A DNA stretch of 15,744 bases from positions 1 to 15,744 of the forward strand of contig JALOAG010000021.1 of the NCBI GenBank assembly GCA_023228875.1. The letters are read 5' to 3'. Position 1 is the first letter of the stretch. Each line of letters starts with the position of its first letter. The notes under the pieces are model-generated. The model saw only the letters and a list, made by a program, of their open reading frames with translations. It did no database searches and was not told where the DNA came from. The position numbers and the translations under genes are program-made. The DNA is from Bacteroidia bacterium. Lineage in GTDB: Bacteria; Bacteroidota; Bacteroidia; NS11-12g; UBA955. Positions 6,424 to 13,733 of this stretch are shown piece by piece.

Positions 6424-7254
6424 ATGAATCAACTTTTTAAAATATTCAGAGTGGACGCTGCTGAAGCAAACAAAATCAGTGCTTCGCCTGATGATCCGCA
6501 TCAACACGATTTTGAAGAGTTGATTATTGGCATGGAAGGACAATTAGAACATTTTATTGATTTCAAAACGACTCTTCTGGATGCCCCATTAGTCAGCTTT
6601 GTTACCAAAGGCAAGGTTCACCGTGTAATTCCGAAAGTAAAAAAGGGTAAATGTGATATGTGGGTGCTGAGGTTTAAAAGTGAGTTTATACCGGAAATCA
6701 CTTTTCAGCTTTATGCTCGCTATCACAATCATGCCATGCTCAAATTGCCCAATGATTATTGTTTCAAACGACTGACCGTCATTTGCGAAATCATGAATAA
6801 TGAGGCTCAGCAACAAAACCCTGACCTGAGCGTGATAAAGCATTTGCTTAGTGCTTTGTTTATCATGATTGAAGCTGAAAGAAACAAAATCGCTCCACAA
6901 GACGAGGAAACAAATGCATCGCAAAACACCACCTTACAAAGCTTTCTACAAATTTTGGAAGACAATTACAAAAGACCATTGGGTGTTGATTTTTATGCCG
7001 AAAAACTATTTATGTCTGCAAGAAATCTCAATTTGATTTGCAAGAACATTCTTAATCAAACGGTAACCGAGATTATTGAAACCCGCAAACTGATTGAAGC
7101 AAAAAATCAATTGACCCACAGTGATAAAAACATTTCAGAAATTGGTTTTGAACTGGGTTTCAACGAAAAAGCCTACTTCACCAACGTGTTTAAAAAGCGA
7201 ACCGGACAAACCCCTACCGAGTTTCGCGAGGAGATGAAAAAGCTCCTTTCCTGA
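6424..7254 (+). CDS. AraC/XylS-family transcriptional regulator with cupin sensor domain
   Basis: A 276-residue regulator. The N-terminal half carries a cupin-like sensing domain with HQHDFEE at 26-32 in the usual metal/ligand-pocket position. The C-terminal half is the two-helix-turn-helix AraC DNA-binding domain (about 172-272): first helix-turn-helix near 188-210, linker RKLIEAKNQL (221-230), second helix-turn-helix with ISEIGFELGFNEKAYFTNVFKKRTG (237-261), ending in the family's TPTEFR. It is transcribed in the same direction as, and 98 bases upstream of, the yceI operon, whose promoter region contains a perfect 11-bp dyad. That operon is the natural candidate target. The inducer cannot be read from sequence. 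Confidence 0.9.
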   Translation: MNQLFKIFRVDAAEANKISASPDDPHQHDFEELIIGMEGQLEHFIDFKTTLLDAPLVSFVTKGKVHRVIPKVKKGKCDMWVLRFKSEFIPEITFQLYARYHNHAMLKLPNDYCFKRLTVICEIMNNEAQQQNPDLSVIKHLLSALFIMIEAERNKIAPQDEETNASQNTTLQSFLQILEDNYKRPLGVDFYAEKLFMSARNLNLICKNILNQTVTEIIETRKLIEAKNQLTHSDKNISEIGFELGFNEKAYFTNVFKKRTGQTPTEFREEMKKLLS

Positions 7255-7293
7255 TTTTACAACTCTTCTTCCAAATACTGTTACCCCTTGCCC

Positions 7294-7341
7294 TTTAAAT
7301 GATTGCACCTTTGTAGTGTAAAATTTTATTAATCATTTAAA
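7294..7341 (+). promoter_or_regulatory. Operator-like dyad over the yceI operon promoter
   Basis: Perfect 11-bp inverted arms, TTTAAATGATT (7294-7304) and AATCATTTAAA (7331-7341), enclose 26 bases that include CACCTTTG (7306-7313), a weak match to the TAnnTTTG box, with a TTG about 15 bases before it. The dyad ends 11 bases before the yceI start codon. It could be a regulator binding site or a leader hairpin. Confidence 0.5.
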
Positions 7342-7352
7342 AAGCAATAAAA

Positions 7353-7889
7353 ATGGAAACAGAAACAACAAAAACTTGGGTATTAGACCCCACTCACAGT
7401 GAACTTACTTTCAAAGTAAAACACATGATGATTACCAATGTAAAAGGAGAGTTTAAAAACTTTTCAATCGATGTAGAAGGAGATGATTTTTTTAAGTCAC
7501 AGCTAGTGGTAAGTGTAGATGCAGAATCTATTAGCACCAATAATGAAGACAGAGACAATCATCTTAGATCAGCTGATTTTTTTGATGTAGAAAAGCACAA
7601 AGAGCTCACTTTTAAGAGCACAACTTTTGAGCATAAAGAGGATGACGAATACCTTTTAAAAGGAATGTTGACCATTAAAGGAGTAAGTAAAGAAGTGAAG
7701 TTGGAAGTAGAATTTGGCGGAATCAACAAAGATCCATGGGGGAATGATAAAGCCGGCTTTTCATTTACCGGTAAAATAAACAGAAAAGACTGGGGATTGA
7801 ACTGGAATACAGCTTTGGAGACCGGAGGTGTTTTAGTGAGCGAGGAAGTTAAAATTTCAGGTGAAATTCAATTTACCAAACAATCTTAA
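7353..7889 (+). CDS. YceI-family lipocalin-like protein
   Basis: A 178-residue protein beginning WVLDPTHSELTFKVKHMMITNVKGEF, the hallmark start of the YceI domain, with DVEKHKELTFKST in the middle and GKINRKDWGLNWN near the end. YceI proteins form an extended beta-barrel that binds long polyisoprenoid or other amphipathic lipids, and are often induced by stress. Unlike E. coli YceI there is no signal peptide, so this is a cytoplasmic form. It is the first gene of a five-gene, same-strand operon with tight spacing (14 bases to the dsbA-like start). Its role in the operon is unknown; lipid or quinone handling is a reasonable inference. Confidence 0.92.
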   Translation: METETTKTWVLDPTHSELTFKVKHMMITNVKGEFKNFSIDVEGDDFFKSQLVVSVDAESISTNNEDRDNHLRSADFFDVEKHKELTFKSTTFEHKEDDEYLLKGMLTIKGVSKEVKLEVEFGGINKDPWGNDKAGFSFTGKINRKDWGLNWNTALETGGVLVSEEVKISGEIQFTKQS

Positions 7890-7903
7890 TATTGAGTATT
7901 GTT

Positions 7904-8824
7904 ATGAAAGTAAATGAGGTAAATCCGCTATTGTGCGATCCGGAGACGGGAATGTGTGAAATTCCGGCTACTGGAGGTGAAAATGTTGTGCAGTATAAAT
8001 CAGCTAGTAAAATGCTAAAGCTAGTTTACTTTACCGATCCAATCTGTTCTTCTTGTTGGGGAATTGAGCCTCAGTTGAGAAAACTAAAATTGGAATATGG
8101 CGATTATCTTGAAATTGAGTATCGTATGGGCGGTTTGTTGCCCGATTGGAATTACAACAGTGGCGGCATAAGTAAGCCGGCAGATGTAGCCCTTCATTGG
8201 GATGAGGTGAGTGAGCATTACGATATGCCCATCGATGGAGATGTATGGTTGGAAGACCCGCTTCATTCATCATATCCGCCATCCATTGCTTTTAAGGCAG
8301 CTCAACTGCAAAGTGAGGGGAAAGCCATATTGTTTCTCCGCGAATTGAGAGAATTGGTTTTCTTAAAAAAGAAGAACATTGCGAAATGGGAAAACATCTC
8401 AGCCGCAGCTCAAAAAGTTGGTTTGAATGTAGTTCAATTAAAAAGCGATTTTGAGGGCAAAGCCACTGACTTATTTGAAGAAGATTTAAAGTTGGCTAGG
8501 GACATGGGCGTTAGAGGTTTTCCAACGATGTATTTTATAGATGATAGCGGAAACAAAGAGTTGGTATACGGCTTAAGACCTTATGCTTTTTATGAAATGG
8601 CGATTTTAAAATTGAATCCCGATATTCGTAAAAAGGAGTACAGCAAAAAATGGAAAGCGCTATTTGCGCAGTACAGTAGTTTGTCAGCAAAAGAGTTTTC
8701 TGAACTATCGGGCATGCCAAGAACGGAAAGTGGAACTTTTCTGAAGGAATTGAGTACGAAAGGAGAATTGGAGCAATTGAAAACAAAGAACGGCAGTATT
8801 TGGATCAACAACAAAACAGCATAA
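7904..8824 (+). CDS. DsbA-family (FrnE/YjbH-like) thioredoxin-fold protein
   Basis: A cytoplasmic thioredoxin-fold protein of 306 residues from ATG 7904; an in-frame TTG at 7892 is possible but less likely. The active-site motif is CSSC (48-51) in DPICSSCWGIEP, and the cis-proline is Pro207 in RGFPTMYF. The helical insertion between them is typical of the DsbA superfamily. The layout recalls the ClpXP adaptor YjbH/SpxH and FrnE groups. The N-terminus has another Cys pair, Cys11 and Cys18 (LLCDPETGMCEIP), possibly a redox relay or metal site. It lies between yceI and doxX; 2 bases separate it from doxX. A role in thiol redox homeostasis or stress-linked proteolysis is inferred; the exact subfamily is uncertain. 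Confidence 0.85.
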   Translation: MKVNEVNPLLCDPETGMCEIPATGGENVVQYKSASKMLKLVYFTDPICSSCWGIEPQLRKLKLEYGDYLEIEYRMGGLLPDWNYNSGGISKPADVALHWDEVSEHYDMPIDGDVWLEDPLHSSYPPSIAFKAAQLQSEGKAILFLRELRELVFLKKKNIAKWENISAAAQKVGLNVVQLKSDFEGKATDLFEEDLKLARDMGVRGFPTMYFIDDSGNKELVYGLRPYAFYEMAILKLNPDIRKKEYSKKWKALFAQYSSLSAKEFSELSGMPRTESGTFLKELSTKGELEQLKTKNGSIWINNKTA

Positions 8825-8826
8825 TA

Positions 8827-9252
8827 ATGATAAGAAGTCTTTTTTATAATGAAGTTTATTCTAGAAACATCAACCTGGTTTTATTATTAGTTCGCCTTAC
8901 AGTGGGCGCTTTTATGCTCACCCATGGCTGGGGCAAATTTTTAAAACTAATAGGCGATGGAGCAATCACTTTTACTGATCCGCTTGGTCTGGGAGAAACA
9001 ACTTCATTGGTGCTTACCGTTTTTGCCGAGGTGTTTTGTTCCATTCTTATCATTTTAGGTTTAACAACTAGGTTTGCCGCGATTCCTTCCTTAATTACTA
9101 TGTTGGTGGCGGCATTTATTGTGCATGCCAATGATGGCTTTGGGAAACAAGAGTTGGCACTGCTTTACGGAACTATTTATTTGGTAATTGCCGTTTTAGG
9201 AGCAGGAAAGTACTCTGTGGATTATTTAATTTTCAAGAGAAATACTGCTTAA
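8827..9252 (+). CDS. DoxX-family membrane protein
   Basis: A 141-residue protein from ATG 8827; a 5' extension to TTG 8800 would overlap the upstream gene by 25 bases and is not needed. Four transmembrane segments are predicted, with the DoxX signatures LVRLTVGAFMLTHGWGKF in the first and a central FAEVFCSILIILGLTTRFAAIP. DoxX proteins are small membrane redox-associated proteins, some working with quinones or thiosulfate and others with thiol-stress systems (e.g. the mycobacterial SodA-DoxX-SseA complex). The position next to a thioredoxin-fold gene fits a membrane redox role. The substrate is not readable. Confidence 0.88.
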   Translation: MIRSLFYNEVYSRNINLVLLLVRLTVGAFMLTHGWGKFLKLIGDGAITFTDPLGLGETTSLVLTVFAEVFCSILIILGLTTRFAAIPSLITMLVAAFIVHANDGFGKQELALLYGTIYLVIAVLGAGKYSVDYLIFKRNTA

Positions 9253-9275
9253 AAATTAAGTCTAATGAGATAATT

Positions 9276-10157
9276 ATGAAAAGAAGGGCATTTTTAAAAA
9301 CATTAGCTTTATTACCATTAACCGCAGCAGCTATGAAACTGAAAGAATTAAATAAGATATCAGAAACCTTTAGCAATACCACAAAAATGCCCGTATTGTT
9401 TTTAGGGCATGGCAGTCCAATGAATGCCATTGAAGAAAATGAATTTGTAACAGGCTTTAGAAATATTGCCAAAGAAATTCCTAAACCGAATGCCATTTTG
9501 TGTATTTCGGCACATTGGGAAACCAAAGGAACTTTTGTAACCGCAATGCAAAACCCTCCTACTATTCACGACTTTGGTGGATTTCCTAAAGAACTTTTTG
9601 CCGTGCAATATCCCGCACCGGGAAGTCCTGATTTAGCCCAACAAACAAAATCACTTATCACAAAAACCGAAGTAGGTTTAGACGATAAATGGGGACTTGA
9701 CCACGGTGCGTGGAGTGTGATAAAGCATTTATATCCCAATGCTGATATTCCGGTTATTCAAATGAGCATAGATTACAGTCAAAGTCCACAATACCACTAC
9801 GAATTGGCACAGCAGATAAAATCACTGCGTGAAAAAGGTGTGCTGATTATTGGCAGTGGTAACATCGTTCATAATTTAAGAATGGTGGAATGGAAAAGGT
9901 TAAATGATTCTTTCGGCTACGACTGGGCAATAGAAGCCAATGAAAAAATGAAATCGTTTATACTAAGTGGAGACCACAAGCCGCTTATCAATTTCCGCTC
10001 CCAAGGAAAATCCTGGGATTTGGCTATACCAACACCCGAACACTATTTACCATTATTGTATTCATTGGCATTACAAGACAAAAGCGAAGATGTGAAATTG
10101 TTTAACGACAAAGCCGTAGCGGGTTCGCTCACTATGACTTCAGTAAAAATCGGGTAA
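9276..10157 (+). CDS. ygiD: YgiD/LigB-type extradiol dioxygenase with Tat-like leader
   Basis: A class III extradiol ring-cleavage enzyme of the YgiD (4,5-DOPA dioxygenase) type, which opens catechol rings using a divalent metal. The body starts at VLFLGHGSPMNAI (His45), followed by CISAHWET (His80), NPPTIHDFGGFP (His98), LDHGAWS (His143), GSGNIVHN (His199) and TPEHYLP (His256). His45, 80, 199 and 256 match the spacing of the metal-site histidines I recall for YgiD. Before the domain is a leader KRRAFLK plus a hydrophobic run, which fits a twin-arginine signal, so it is probably exported; E. coli YgiD lacks this. The protein is 293 residues. Its physiological substrate in this operon is unknown. 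Confidence 0.88.
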   Translation: MKRRAFLKTLALLPLTAAAMKLKELNKISETFSNTTKMPVLFLGHGSPMNAIEENEFVTGFRNIAKEIPKPNAILCISAHWETKGTFVTAMQNPPTIHDFGGFPKELFAVQYPAPGSPDLAQQTKSLITKTEVGLDDKWGLDHGAWSVIKHLYPNADIPVIQMSIDYSQSPQYHYELAQQIKSLREKGVLIIGSGNIVHNLRMVEWKRLNDSFGYDWAIEANEKMKSFILSGDHKPLINFRSQGKSWDLAIPTPEHYLPLLYSLALQDKSEDVKLFNDKAVAGSLTMTSVKIG

Positions 10158-10163
10158 AAGAAT

Positions 10164-10784
10164 TTGGACTTTAAATTCACCATACTATTAGACTTGTTAG
10201 GCACATTTGCATTTGCCATTAGCGGTATTCGCTTAGCTTCAGGCAAACAAATAGATTGGTTTGGAGCTTACATTATCGGATTGGTTACAGCCATTGGAGG
10301 AGGAACATTAAGAGACATTTTGCTTGATGTTCCGCCCTTTTGGATGCTTGATGTTAAGTATTTTTTAACCACAGGAGTGGCTCTTTTTGCTACAATATTA
10401 TTTAAAGACAAACTATTCAAATGGGGCAGCACTTTGTTTTTGTTCGACACCATTGGACTGGGTTTATTTACTATTGTTGGAATAACGAAAAGCATAGATG
10501 TCGGTCTTCCTTTTTGGGTTTGCATTATAATGGGCACAATTACAGGTTCGGTGGGTGGTGTGGTTAGAGACGTTTTGCTGAATGAAGTGCCGTTGATTTT
10601 CAGAAAAGACATTTATGCTCTTGCTTGTGTTGCAGGTGGTGTTGTTTATTTCATTTGTAATTACTTGCACTTATCGACAGGTATTACAGAAATAATTGCC
10701 GCATTGACAGTAATAGTTTTCCGATTGATATCAGTAAAATATCACTTGCATTTGCCGCAGTTGTCTCCAATAGACAATAAATAG
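10164..10784 (+). CDS. TRIC-family (UPF0126) cation channel-like membrane protein
   Basis: A 206-residue protein with about seven transmembrane helices built from two repeats. Each repeat has the family's glycine-rich kink and following motif: AIGGGTLRDILLDVPPFWM in the first and GSVGGVVRDVLLNEVPLIFRK in the second. Prokaryotic TRIC proteins are homotrimeric monovalent-cation channels. The start is TTG 10164; an in-frame stop (that of the upstream gene) lies six bases before, and no ATG follows before the conserved region, so a non-ATG start is required. It closes the yceI operon; the IS3-family element begins immediately after its stop codon. Confidence 0.88.
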   Translation: MDFKFTILLDLLGTFAFAISGIRLASGKQIDWFGAYIIGLVTAIGGGTLRDILLDVPPFWMLDVKYFLTTGVALFATILFKDKLFKWGSTLFLFDTIGLGLFTIVGITKSIDVGLPFWVCIIMGTITGSVGGVVRDVLLNEVPLIFRKDIYALACVAGGVVYFICNYLHLSTGITEIIAALTVIVFRLISVKYHLHLPQLSPIDNK

Positions 10785-10809
10785 TGACTTGTCCTGAAAT
10801 AGGTTGACA
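10785..10809 (+). repeat. Extra IS3-type left terminal repeat
   Basis: These 25 bases (tgacttgtcctgaaatagg...) match the IS left end at 10816-10840 at 21 of 25 positions and lie six bases outside it. They may be the remnant of a second insertion of a related IS or of an older left end. The last base of the TRIC stop codon directly precedes it. Confidence 0.55.
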
Positions 10810-10855
10810 GAAATGTGTCTAGTCCTAAAATAGGTTTACACCAAAACGTGTAAAA

Positions 10856-11326
10856 ATGGACAAAAAAAGTAAAGTCATTTCAGGACTAAAAACTGGAAAA
10901 AGCATCATTCAAAAGCCGAACAAGTATTTTAGTGATTCGGAGAAACATCACATTCTACGAGAATTACTTGAATCGGGTTGTACTAAACGAGAGATTTGGG
11001 AAAAATATACCGGACAGGAATAAGAACACGGTCAGCTACTTCGTTGGATGCGAGAATTAGGTTACGATAGTTCTGTTAAAACCAGAAGGCCTAATTTTAC
11101 AGCCAATAATACTGATATGGTTATGGCTAAAAAAGTAAAAGTGGAAGATAAAGTAATCGAAGCCTTTGAAACGCTTCAGTTGAAAAAAAGAATAGCGGAG
11201 TTAGAAAACCGGCTCAAAGATGCTGAGATGAAAGCTATTGCATTTTCTACAATGGTTGATATTGCAGAAAAAGAATTTAATATTCCTATCCGAAAAAAGT
11301 ACAATACCAAACCATTGAAGAAATGA
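10856..11326 (+). pseudogene. IS3-family transposase orfA, interrupted by a stop codon
   Basis: The frame opens at ATG 10856 (MDKKSKVISGLK) and runs through a helix-turn-helix region (FSDSEKHHILRELLESGCTKREIWEKYTG) to TAA at 11021-11023. It continues in the same frame as HGQLLRWMRELGY and ends at 11326 after a leucine-zipper-like coiled coil (QLKKRIAELENRLKDAEMKAI). The stop probably arose from a CAA or GAA codon. An ORF from ATG 11048 still exists but lacks the DNA-binding half. Confidence 0.85.
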
Positions 11327-12304
11327 AAAACAACTTTCAGAATATAGGATTTGCCAAGCTATGTTCTTGGTTTGGTATCACTCGACAGGCATATTATCAA
11401 AACTCGTGGAAAGCCATAGATACTACTATTGAAGAAGAATTAATACTGCAACAAGTAAGACAAATAAGGGCAAATCATCCAAGATTAGGAACGAGAAAGC
11501 TCTATGACAAACTTCAACCATTTATGCTTGAAAATGGGATTAAAATAGGTAGAGATGCCTTGTTTAATCTACTTGCAGCCAATTATTTATTGATAAGAAA
11601 ACGAAAGCGTAGAATAACAACCACCAACTCCTATCACTGGCTTAGGAAATATCCTAACCTGATAAAAGGCTTTGTCCCGACAGCACCCAATCAACTTTGG
11701 GTAAGCGATATTACTTATTGGAAAATTAATCCTCAAGAACACTTGTATATCAGTTTTATTACTGATGCGTATTCTCATAAAACAGTCGGTTATCAAGTAG
11801 CTGAAACATAGAAGCCATTGAGAGTATCCAAGCCCTGCAAATGGCTCTCTCTGCCTTTAGAGGGGCAGAGAGCCATTTGCCACTCACGCATCACAGCGAC
11901 AGAGGCATACAATATTGCAGCAAAGAGTATGTAAAGCTATTGCAGGATTACAACATACAAATCAGTATGACTGAAAACGGAGATCCTTTAGAATTAAGCG
12001 AAGCGAATCACGAATACCATTGAAAAAACAATAAAAACAAAATGAGTAAAATGCCATTGCAGAAAGAGTAAACGGAATCATCAAAGAAGAATATTTAGAT
12101 GCTTATGAAGTCAATAATATCAAGGAAGCCAGAGAATTATTGGATAGCGTAATAAACCTTTATAATGACGACAGACCTCATATGAGCATCAGTAACCATA
12201 CACCCAATCAAGTACATCATTCACAAAGCCCACTAAAAACAGAGAAATTATGGAAGAATTATTATCTGAAAAAAACTATATTCGTAAACCAATGTCAGGA
12301 CTAA
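11323..12304 (+). pseudogene. IS3-family transposase orfB (DDE integrase core), frameshifted and interrupted
   Basis: The N-terminal HTH_21-like segment (HPRLGTRKLYDKL) and start of the rve catalytic core (NQLWVSDITYWK, first Asp) are in frame up to a stop at 11809-11811. One missing T there (ACAtAGAAGCC) explains the shift; the next frame carries HHSDRGIQYCS with the second Asp and ends LQDYNIQISMTENGDPLE. A 56-base insertion (11994-12049) then breaks the frame again. After it follows NAIAERVNGIIKEEYLDAYE with the catalytic Glu and the NDDRPHMSISNHTPNQV tail, ending at TAA 12302. All three catalytic residues can be reconstructed, so decay is recent. Confidence 0.88.
11994..12049 (+). repeat. 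Short interspersed repeat (56 bp), copy A, inserted in the transposase
   Basis: The transposase reads GAA at 11991 and resumes with AAT at 12050; the 56 bases between are foreign to it, shift the frame and bring a stop codon. The insert starts ttaagcgaagcgaatcacga and ends gagtaa, and matches copy B at 6254-6307. The boundaries are unusually exact because the transposase provides the empty-site sequence. Confidence 0.75.
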
Positions 12305-12383
12305 AAAACAACTGTAAACTAATAATAGGATTTAACCTGTAACCTGTAAACTTTTTTTAGGACGAGACAGTATTACAATAGTT

Positions 12384-12815
12384 ATGAAAAATATTGCATT
12401 AATAAGTTTGTGCACTCTCGCTTTGGTTCTTCAAAGTTGCAGAGAAGGCGATGACGGAAATACAAAGTCTTGTTTTAAAATATTCGAAGCAAAAAATGAA
12501 TCTAATAAAAAGGCTGTAATATATTTATTCAAACCTAATAATAGTTTATTTAAACAGGTGACTATTGACGTTGGCGACTCTTCAATTTTAGATCAGGGCA
12601 ATTGTAATGCGCCCCATACACCCGAGTATTTGCTGACCATTTCTTTAGATTCTGCTATAATTGAATTTTCTGATGGTAAGAGACTTATACAGACATTCGG
12701 TAATAGAATCAAAATGGATACAGTTAATAATATACTATCAAATTTGAGTTATATTTCCAGCAATAACAAAATGAGATTTAATTTAAGACAATTAGACTAT
12801 CAAAGGGCTAAGTAA
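12384..12815 (+). CDS. Putative lipoprotein, function unknown
   Basis: A 143-residue protein with a type II signal peptide: positively charged start, hydrophobic run and lipobox LQSC with the lipidated Cys at residue 19. The mature part is polar, has a second Cys pair (near residues 30 and 74) and beta-strand-like stretches; I recognise no family. It is likely anchored in a cell-envelope membrane. The ATG lies 14 bases after the right end of the decayed IS, so its native upstream region is gone or displaced and its transcription may now depend on the IS or on read-through. An attC-like site follows directly. Confidence 0.7.
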   Translation: MKNIALISLCTLALVLQSCREGDDGNTKSCFKIFEAKNESNKKAVIYLFKPNNSLFKQVTIDVGDSSILDQGNCNAPHTPEYLLTISLDSAIIEFSDGKRLIQTFGNRIKMDTVNNILSNLSYISSNNKMRFNLRQLDYQRAK

Positions 12816-12823
12816 ACAGCCCA

Positions 12824-12956
12824 GCTTGTAACAGCACATTTGCGTATATGGCGGGTTTAGCAGTAGGTGAAGCATTTCGCTTCTAATGAAAATTAGTTGT
12901 AAAATGAAAATTCTTGCTCCTAATCCGCCACATCGCAAATCTGCAAACCGTTATAT
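12824..12956 (+). other. Intact attC-like recombination site between cassettes 3 and 4
   Basis: Left core GCTTGTAAC (12824-12832), then arm gcacatttgcgtatatggcgg (12834-12854), which pairs with ccgccacatcgcaaatctgc (12925-12944) apart from a short internal mismatch block. The right core GTTATATGC starts at 12950. The loop holds an extra hairpin (gaagc atttc gcttc, about 12869-12883), as in the other sites. About 133 bases. The sequence AACAGCACA at its left end serves as the uninterrupted version of the sites that carry the inverted-end element. Confidence 0.78.
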
Positions 12957-12977
12957 GCAAGCCTAAAACAGACGACC

Positions 12978-13232
12978 GTGAAGACAATAATAATATCAAT
13001 ACTTTTATATGTAGTATCAACTTGCTTGACAATTTACTCAAGTGGACAAGCTTCAATAGTGACATTAGGAATTTTATTATTAATTGCTGTTTTGGGTTCT
13101 TTAGCTTTTTCAATTTGGTTTAAAGAGAATTTTAAGGACAATTTATTGAGAGCTGCAAAATTCGTTTTTCCTATTGTTCCGGTTATTTTTTTACTTGGAT
13201 ACTTTTATAACACATTAAAAGTTATGCTATGA
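12978..13232 (+). CDS. Small membrane protein, function unknown
   Basis: An 84-residue hydrophobic protein with three likely transmembrane segments (about 2-21, 26-47 and 62-80) separated by short charged loops (FKENFKDNLLRAAK). The start is GTG 12978, 28 bases into cassette 4; no ATG precedes the first hydrophobic segment. Its stop overlaps the ATG of the next gene (ATGA), so the two are co-translated. No family recognised. Confidence 0.65.
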   Translation: MKTIIISILLYVVSTCLTIYSSGQASIVTLGILLLIAVLGSLAFSIWFKENFKDNLLRAAKFVFPIVPVIFLLGYFYNTLKVML

Positions 13233-13636
13233 AACTTATCGTTCTAAAATTTTTATCAACTATTTGTATAGCTTTTTTAGTCGTAATTACTTTTGTTCTT
13301 GGACAAGTTCCATTGATAGAAGGTAAACATTTGCTAAATCAGTATATTGACACGGAATTTGCTAAAGACTATAGTCCTGAAAAATTTGATAAAATTAAAG
13401 TCGGAATGACAATTGACGAAGCTATAGAAATTATTGGTGAACCATTGTATAAGGGACAAGGTTATAAAGACACTCTCAATACAAACTACTATTATACTGG
13501 TGACGGAAAACTACTGAACTCAACAAAAGACAATGGACAAAGTGGATATGAAGATTTTGCTTGGTATCGTTCGACATTAGAAGTTGACAGGAATAATAAA
13601 ATAATTGGCATAGATAAAGGATGGAGTCACGACTAA
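13229..13636 (+). CDS. BamE/SmpA/OmlA-like small envelope protein
   Basis: A 135-residue protein with an N-terminal hydrophobic anchor (about 6-26) and a downstream segment FDKIKVGMTIDEAIEIIGEPL (53-73), which matches the G-M-T-x-x-E-(A/V)...G-x-P signature of the SmpA/OmlA (BamE-like) fold. It ends with an acidic and aromatic region containing YYYTGDGKLL and FAWYRSTLEVDRNNKIIGI, consistent with the beta-strands of that fold. The upstream membrane-protein gene overlaps its start. There is no lipobox Cys, so it is a membrane-anchored variant. It is a cassette-borne homologue of a common fold and not necessarily a BAM subunit. Confidence 0.7.
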   Translation: MKLIVLKFLSTICIAFLVVITFVLGQVPLIEGKHLLNQYIDTEFAKDYSPEKFDKIKVGMTIDEAIEIIGEPLYKGQGYKDTLNTNYYYTGDGKLLNSTKDNGQSGYEDFAWYRSTLEVDRNNKIIGIDKGWSHD

Positions 13637-13706
13637 TGCGAGAAAGAAAGCCTGCATATAACAGGCGTAGCTGTTGCACAACACTCTAAAAAAAGAAAAA
13701 AACATC

Positions 13707-13733
13707 AAAAACGGCTTCATTAGAAGCGTTTTA
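13707..13733 (+). terminator. Terminator-like hairpin at left end of element copy 3
   Basis: AAAAC-GCTTC-ATTA-GAAGC-GTTTT with one bulged G; the stem is longer than in copy 2 because of GTTTT instead of GATTT. It lies about 70 bases after the stop of the BamE-like gene and would end that transcript. Confidence 0.45.

Larger units (their letters stand above)
10816..12369 (+). mobile_element. Decayed IS3-family insertion sequence
   Basis: Terminal inverted repeats lie at 10816-10840 and 12345-12369 (22 of 25 matching; both begin TGTCT and hold GTCCTAAAA). Between them are overlapping orfA and orfB frames of an IS3-type transposase, orfB starting four bases before the end of orfA. The element is inactive: orfA has an in-frame stop, and orfB has a one-base deletion and a 56-base insertion. 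No target-site duplication is visible (atg before, gta after). It separates the yceI operon from the lipoprotein gene, whose start lies 14 bases beyond the right end. Subgroup not determined. Confidence 0.88.

Noticed and set aside
8031..8282. Reverse-strand frames opposite the dsbA-like gene
   Set aside because: Shadow frames of a gene with clear active-site motifs; no start signals or family resemblance.
7904..8824. Exported DsbA disulphide oxidase
   Set aside because: There is no signal peptide; the sequence layout fits cytoplasmic YjbH/FrnE-like members better than periplasmic DsbA.
13229..13636. Naming this gene bamE
   Set aside because: Only the GMTxxEA..GxP signature supports the fold; it lacks a lipobox and lies in a mobile cassette, so a BAM-complex role is not supported.
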